Below are positions 59,925 to 64,000 of a stretch of 64,000 nt of DNA, piece by piece (within the stretch, counting starts at the first letter, position 1; each line of letters begins with the position of its first letter). This stretch comes from Rhodovulum kholense (lineage in GTDB: Bacteria > Pseudomonadota > Alphaproteobacteria > Rhodobacterales > Rhodobacteraceae). The stretch covers positions 79,563-143,562 of the forward strand of contig NZ_QAYC01000011.1 in the NCBI RefSeq assembly GCF_003053725.1, given 5' to 3'. Below the pieces are notes generated by a model, which was given only the letters and a program-made list of their open reading frames with translations, did not search any database and was not told the origin of the DNA. Position numbers and translations under genes: made by a program.

Positions 59925-61924
59925 CAGACATCCTCCTTGATGGCGGCGCATTCCTCGCAGAGCGGCAGGCCTTCCTTGGCCGCCAGCTTCAGCGTCGGAA
60001 CCTGGGCCGAGCCCGACCCGCCGACCGAGACATTGCCCTTGAGCCTGATATTCGCCGCTTCCAGTGTGATGCCCGAGCCGTCGATGGTGATCTTGCCGCC
60101 CGGCCCCTTGATCTGGAACTTCTCGAAGGCCATCAGCGTGTGCTTGCCGGTATTGTTGGTGATCGAGGTCCCCACGTCGAGCACGTATTTGCCCGCCACC
60201 TCGCCCTGGTAGTTGCGGCCTACCTCGTAGAGGTGATCGGCCCAGACCGACTGCTTGTGGATATTGCCGACGCGGTGGATGTGATCCTTGCCGTAATCTT
60301 CCTGCTGATTGCGACCCACCGTGTAATACATGTCCTGGCCGATGGTCTCGCGATGGTCGTTGCCCACCGATTTCGAGCGGTCATGGCCGATGGAATGGCT
60401 TTCGTCATTCTCGATGATCGTGTTGTGGTCCTTCTGCGCATGCATGAAGACCTCTTCACGGTCCTTCTCGTCCTCGAAACGGAACTCGTTATAGCCCGCG
60501 CCCTGATGGGTGTCCGACTTGAAGGTCGAGACCGTCTTGTTGGCGGGCAAGTCGTAGGGAACCCTATTCCGCCCGTTATAGACGCATCCCGTGACCAGCG
60601 GCTTGTCCGGGTCGCCATCGAGGAACTCGACCACCACCTCCATGCCGATCCGCGGGATCACCATCCCGCCCCAGCCAGCACCGGCCCAGCTTTGCGATAC
60701 CCGGCAGCGCATCGACCAGGCCTCGTCCAGGTCCCAGTGGAACCGCACCAGGATCCGGCCGTATTCGTCGCAGTCGATCTCGCCCTCGCCGACCACCGTC
60801 GCCGTCTGCGGCCCCCGCACGTCGGCCCGGGCGGTCTTCTGTTCGGGCAAAAGCGGCGCCTCGACCGGCATCAGGACGTATTGCCCGTCATAGGCGCGGC
60901 CGTCGCCATCGTCCGACCCGCCCGAGCCGTAATTATCCGCCGTATAGGAATGCCGGGCGCTCAGGCACAGGTACTCGCCGCCGGTCCCGGGCACCGGATC
61001 GCCCGACAGCGTCACCCGGAGCCCCGCGCCAAGCGCCACGATATCGCCCTCGGCCTCGTAACGCCGGTCCTGGCCGCGTTCGCCCTGGGCGCGCAGCTCG
61101 GCCACCACCCGGCCGCGGCCCTGATCGAGATAGTCGCCCGGCCAGTCGAAGCTTTCGATCTGGCCCTGTTCGTAGGCGGCGTCGCCCAGATGGTCGGTTT
61201 CCATCGCCGCCACCGGCGTCTTGAAATTGTAGTCCGTCAGCCGGATTGCACCGGTCGTGATCCGCCGCGCGGGCCGCCAGGCGCGGAAATGCGAGACCTC
61301 CTCCTGGTGGTGGCCCTCGGCCGGCCGGAAGGGGCGGGCGCCGATGCTGTCATGGGCCTCGACCTGGTCGGTCAGCACCATCTCATGGGCGCCCTCGGCA
61401 TGGCGGAAGTGATAGCTGATCCCGTGCCGCTCCATCATCCGGCAGGCAAAGGCCAGATCGCTCTCGCGATACTGCACGGTATATTCGAGCTCGGGGTAAT
61501 CGTTCGCGAGTTCCACCGTCAGCGCGCCCGCGTCGGCATAGGCCGAGAGCAGCTCGGTCAGGATCTCTACCACGGTCTTGTTTTGAAAGATCCGCTGGTT
61601 ACGGCGGAGGCTGGCAAGAAAAGCCCAGGGCCTGAGCCGCAGCCGGTAGCGATGGCCATTGTCGCCCGAGCCCAGCCAGCGGGCCTCGGTGACGATGCCG
61701 TCGAAGGCGCGTTCGCCTTCCTTCGTGGTGAGGGTGACGGTGGTGTGGGTGCCGATCAGCCGGTCGAAATCGAGATCGGCCGAGGCAGCGAGGCAGTCCG
61801 CCGAATAGTCGAACAGGGCGTTCAGGTGATCGACGCCCTCGAACCGGCGGAGCACCAGGACGTCCTGCCCCAGCACCGTGGAAATCCGGCCCATGCGGGC
61901 GTCCTGACGGAAGAAGCCACTCAT
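59924..61924 (-). CDS. vgrG: VgrG type VI secretion spike protein (copy 2)
   Basis: A 666-residue VgrG from ATG 61924 (MSGFFRQDARMG). Hub and OB-fold regions follow copy 1 closely (RNQRIFQNKTVVEIL, ELEYTVQYRESDLAFACRMM, DEYGRILVRFHWD, KPLVTGCVYNGRN). The needle has a run of about eight-residue units around 515-590 (SVGNDHRETIGQDM, YTVGRNQ, HRVGNIH), a beta-helix. The last 80 residues, ending in LPLCEECAAIKEDV, differ from copy 1. It carries its own PAAR gene downstream but no recognisable effector, because IS debris begins immediately after. Confidence 0.94.
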   Translation of the reverse strand: MSGFFRQDARMGRISTVLGQDVLVLRRFEGVDHLNALFDYSADCLAASADLDFDRLIGTHTTVTLTTKEGERAFDGIVTEARWLGSGDNGHRYRLRLRPWAFLASLRRNQRIFQNKTVVEILTELLSAYADAGALTVELANDYPELEYTVQYRESDLAFACRMMERHGISYHFRHAEGAHEMVLTDQVEAHDSIGARPFRPAEGHHQEEVSHFRAWRPARRITTGAIRLTDYNFKTPVAAMETDHLGDAAYEQGQIESFDWPGDYLDQGRGRVVAELRAQGERGQDRRYEAEGDIVALGAGLRVTLSGDPVPGTGGEYLCLSARHSYTADNYGSGGSDDGDGRAYDGQYVLMPVEAPLLPEQKTARADVRGPQTATVVGEGEIDCDEYGRILVRFHWDLDEAWSMRCRVSQSWAGAGWGGMVIPRIGMEVVVEFLDGDPDKPLVTGCVYNGRNRVPYDLPANKTVSTFKSDTHQGAGYNEFRFEDEKDREEVFMHAQKDHNTIIENDESHSIGHDRSKSVGNDHRETIGQDMYYTVGRNQQEDYGKDHIHRVGNIHKQSVWADHLYEVGRNYQGEVAGKYVLDVGTSITNNTGKHTLMAFEKFQIKGPGGKITIDGSGITLEAANIRLKGNVSVGGSGSAQVPTLKLAAKEGLPLCEECAAIKEDV

Positions 61925-62101
61925 GAAATACCCTCTTTTAATACCGCATAAGTAGTAATTCCTAGCCCTTCCTGGCAACCCTTGGGACAGGATTTTGTTC
62001 GGGGGCCTGCCGTCATTGGCGGCATCGCGCCGACGCCAAGGAGCTTTCGGCAGATTCGCGAAACGATCCTGTCACCACAGCCTTGCCTCCTTGAGGCGAC
62101 C

Positions 62102-62341
62102 TTACGAGGGTTTCCTTTCGCGCCCTCCCCCATCTCGCGTGTCCTCCTCTCGCCACAGACCGGCCCCGATCAAGGCGCCGGCCTGGCATTCCAGCGACCG
62201 CTCGGCGGCAAAGCCGATCATCTCCCGCAGCGGAGCGACGTAAGGGGTCTTCCCGACAAGGTCACGCAGGGGCAGCATGTCGGGGATGACCAGTGACGGA
62301 GCCGCGCCCTCGGCGCGGGTCCGGCAGGAGGCCACCGTCAA
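62102..62341 (-). pseudogene. IS256-family transposase, N-terminal fragment
   Basis: The minus-strand frame reads PLREMIGFAAERSLECQAGALIGAG and continues DTRDGGGRERK, matching the N-terminal part of IS256 transposases (LREMIGFAAER...GA). Catalytic parts are absent. Opposite strand to the C-terminal fragment at 59070-59306, so it is either another copy or an inverted piece. Confidence 0.6.
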
Positions 62342-62353
62342 GCACGGCGAAAT

Positions 62354-62472
62354 CCCGTGCCATCCAGGAAACCCTGCATCTTCTCAAGAGCCCCGAAAAC
62401 GCGGCCCGCCTGCGGTCATCCATCGCCCAGCTGGAGGCTGGCGAGGGCACCGAGCGTGACATCGACCTGTGA
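62354..62472 (+). pseudogene. YefM-type antitoxin, C-terminal remnant
   Basis: In frame before yoeB, the sequence IQETLHLLKSPENAARLRSS, then IAQLEAGEGTERDIDL and a TGA at 62470-62472, is the normal YefM C-terminal half. The N-terminal DNA-binding half is not found; IS256 debris takes its place. The stop overlaps the yoeB GTG start (GTGA), as in intact yefM-yoeB operons. Confidence 0.65.
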
Positions 62473-62738
62473 AGATCGTCTTTTCGGACAATGCCCGGGA
62501 GGATTATCTCTGGTGGCAATCCCCGGGACACGAGAAGGAACTGGCGCGCATCGACACCCTCATCAAGGCTGCCGCCAGAACGCCGTTCAAGGGGCCGGGC
62601 AAGCTGGATCCGCTGAAGGGAGATCTTCGCGGCTGGTGGTCGCGGCGAATCACGGACGAACATCGCTTCGTCTATCGCATCAGCGGCAAGGGGGATGAGC
62701 AATCATTGCAGATTGCCCAACTGCGCTACCATTACTGA
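62469..62738 (+). CDS. yoeB: YoeB-family mRNA interferase toxin
   Basis: An 89-residue YoeB/Txe toxin with GTG start: KIVFSDNAREDYLWWQS, IKAAARTPFKGPGKLDPLKG, WWSRRITDEHRFVYRI, and the C-terminal QLRYHY. E43-like and R62-like positions, H79-region (TDEHR) and the terminal RYHY of the active site are present. YoeB cuts ribosome-bound mRNA. It looks intact, while its antitoxin partner is truncated, so either it is silent or another antitoxin covers it. Confidence 0.9.
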   Translation: MKIVFSDNAREDYLWWQSPGHEKELARIDTLIKAAARTPFKGPGKLDPLKGDLRGWWSRRITDEHRFVYRISGKGDEQSLQIAQLRYHY

Positions 62739-63135
62739 CAGCAAGCCCCCATGGCGGCCATTTCTCTGTGCCGGCTGCGCATGCGCGCGGTTCAGCGCCG
62801 TGCCGACAGTGGACTGACCGACAGGGTGGAAATGCGGCATGGTCGCAAGGGCGCATTCCCTTTCGGCCGGAAGGCGGCGCGGCATCAGCACACTCCGTCA
62901 AGCATGAACGGGCAGTCTCTTGCCGAGACCCGGCCAGGCCTGCCGCATTGGCGCATGCAGGACGCCATTGCGCATCGGATCGAGCGTCAAGAGACGTGCG
63001 GCATCCATGAGAGAGTCGCGACGCGACCGCGGAGGAGGTCGACCGCTGGCTGGAAAGCTGCGGAACCGACAAGGACCTGTCCGCTTCTGGAGGTCACAAG
63101 CAAGACTCGCCCTTTCGAAAACCCGGGACCGGCAC
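62739..63135. other. Stretch without a supported gene
   Basis: About 400 bases between yoeB and the IS481 fragment. Open frames on both strands are short, Arg/Ala-rich and unlike any family I know. Probably decayed mobile-element DNA. Confidence 0.4.
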
Positions 63136-63417
63136 CGTGTTCAGTCCCGGCATCTGGTGGATCGGGTCAACGATGAATCCGTCCGGCTCTGAAGCCCAGA
63201 TCTTGCAGATGTATTCGTAAGGCGTGAGGCCGCTGAGTGCCTTGAGCCTGCGGGCGAAGGTGCAGGCGGCCATGAAGTCGGCAAGGTGCGTGCGCAGTTG
63301 ATCATGGCTGTCGTAATGGTGGCGCTTCACCGTTGCTTGCTTGATAGATCGGTTCATCCGCTCGACCTGGCCATTGGTCCAAGGATGGTTCCAGTCCGAC
63401 GAATGGATCGCACCATC
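63136..63417 (-). pseudogene. IS481-family transposase, C-terminal fragment
   Basis: The minus strand reads HPWTNGQVERMNRSIKQATV, KRHHYDSHDQLRTHLADFMA, then LTPYEYICKIWASEPDGF and DPIHQMPGLNT, the C-terminal quarter of an IS481 transposase with the last catalytic Glu (QVERMN). The usual stop after GLNT is lost and the frame runs on. The N-terminal part is replaced by unrelated sequence. Confidence 0.85.
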
Positions 63418-63443
63418 AAGCCGTGGGATCAAACAGCTAGGAA

Positions 63444-63806
63444 CTATTCTGAGCAAGAACTGAATGCGTACCAGGACTTGACAAGCTTCCTGAAAATCGA
63501 AGACGCCACGTCCGGCGACATGCGGTTCGAGATCCACTGCCCCTCGATCCGAAGCGTGGCGGATCTGTCAAAGCTTTCCGCAACCGTGCGCTTCATCTCT
63601 CCCGTCATCGGGATCGGCGGCGGCGGGCTGAGTGGTCCGGTTGTGCCCGCAATCCTCAATTCATAAGCCCCGGCCTCGTTCACCTGCAACTGGCGGAAAA
63701 GCCCGGCCGGGACGGAGACCGGATATCGGAACTGCGGGTCGATGCAAGCCACCCCAAACTCACCGGCGGGAAATTTACCGACAGGCTGAGGTGCCCTGCT
63801 CCCCAA
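63444..63806 (-). CDS. Hypothetical protein fragment, no family recognised
   Basis: An open frame of about 120 codons with no proper start (only TTG at 63806). It contains QVNEAGAYELRIAG, a Pro-rich GPLSPPPPIPMTGE turn and RTVAESFDRSATLRIEGQW, which look like genuine beta-rich protein. It is wedged between the IS481 and IS3 fragments and may be a gene cut by the IS3 insertion. Function unknown; could also be chance coding. Confidence 0.3.
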   Translation of the reverse strand: MGSRAPQPVGKFPAGEFGVACIDPQFRYPVSVPAGLFRQLQVNEAGAYELRIAGTTGPLSPPPPIPMTGEMKRTVAESFDRSATLRIEGQWISNRMSPDVASSIFRKLVKSWYAFSSCSE

Positions 63807-63842
63807 CCTTGGACCGCCGGAAGTTGGATTTTTCGGGCTGCC

Positions 63843-64000
63843 TCACGATGACGGGCCGGTGACGCCATCGGGATAATGCATGGCAATCGGGACGTTGTAT
63901 CCGAGCGCGCTGTGGGGTCGGTCCTCGTTGTAGTGTCGACGCCAAGCTTCCAACTTTTCGCGGGCGTCGGCAAGGCTCATGAACCAGTGGGCGTTCAGGC
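63843..64000 (-). CDS. IS3-family transposase OrfB, C-terminal part (continues outside window)
   Basis: The minus strand from the window edge reads [34 protein letters not shown], then PIAMHYPDG and a TGA at 63843-63845. This is the end of an IS3-family (IS407/IS51-type) OrfB, with the final DDE glutamate in AREKLEAWR. The rest lies beyond base 64000, so it is unknown whether the element is whole. Confidence 0.88.
   Translation of the reverse strand, partial: LNAHWFMSLADAREKLEAWRRHYNEDRPHSALGYNVPIAMHYPDGVTGPSS

Overview
The window is G+C-rich, densely coded DNA. Gene content, codon use and replicon type point to an alphaproteobacterium of the Rhodobacterales (Rhodobacter/Rhodovulum/Paracoccus-like), and to a plasmid or chromid rather than the main chromosome. 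The evidence for an extrachromosomal replicon is a DnaA-like plasmid initiator (12685-13368), RepA/RepB-type ParA and ParB (13842-16329), a CcdAB addiction pair (16473-17000) and five copies of one perfect 20-bp palindrome spread over 12657-16368. No tRNA, rRNA or CRISPR array was seen.

Layout: (1) 1-2803, a type VI secretion piece on the minus strand (VgrG, PAAR, partial FHA protein), followed by a VapBC-type toxin-antitoxin pair. (2) 4360-11437, a tripartite tricarboxylate transporter (TctABC plus an AbrB-like membrane protein) divergent from GntR, PrpF and an isocitrate-lyase/PEP-mutase-family enzyme. (3) 11499-12586, two unknown proteins. (4) 12657-17000, replication, partition and addiction. 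(5) 17029-23373, a 2-oxoacid dehydrogenase (E2 and a fused E1 alpha/beta) with two SDRs, divergent from a FadR-type regulator and a GFA-family protein. (6) 23498-34983, a long minus-strand operon with quinone oxidoreductase, LIV-type ABC transporter (LivM and LivG fused), SDR, AroE-like, GMC oxidoreductase and aldehyde dehydrogenase, divergent from a GntR regulator. (7) 35002-38791, a large FAD/Fe-S oxidoreductase and a LysR regulator. (8) 38801-51385, a DeoR regulator divergent from a plus-strand gene run: phosphatase, Dpp-like ABC transporter with a fused two-domain ATPase, M20 amidohydrolase, two kinase-fold proteins and ethanolamine ammonia-lyase EutB/EutC. (9) 51714-57818, a second TctABC with an RraA-type aldolase and an aminotransferase, divergent from LysR. 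(10) 57806-64000, a graveyard of insertion-sequence fragments (IS5, ISNCY-like, IS256, IS1182-like, IS481, IS3) around a second VgrG-PAAR module and a YoeB toxin with a broken YefM.

The body of the replicon is therefore a set of uptake-plus-catabolism cassettes. Each has its own regulator, transporter class and short enzyme set, and they sit beside the replication/partition locus. Two homologous vgrG-PAAR modules lie in the same orientation near the two ends of the window.

The two strongest candidates for something new are the repeated palindrome that is built into the coding sequences of parA and parB, and the 39.8-51.4 kb transporter/amidohydrolase/kinase/EutBC cluster, whose ABC ATPase has a degenerate first nucleotide-binding domain.
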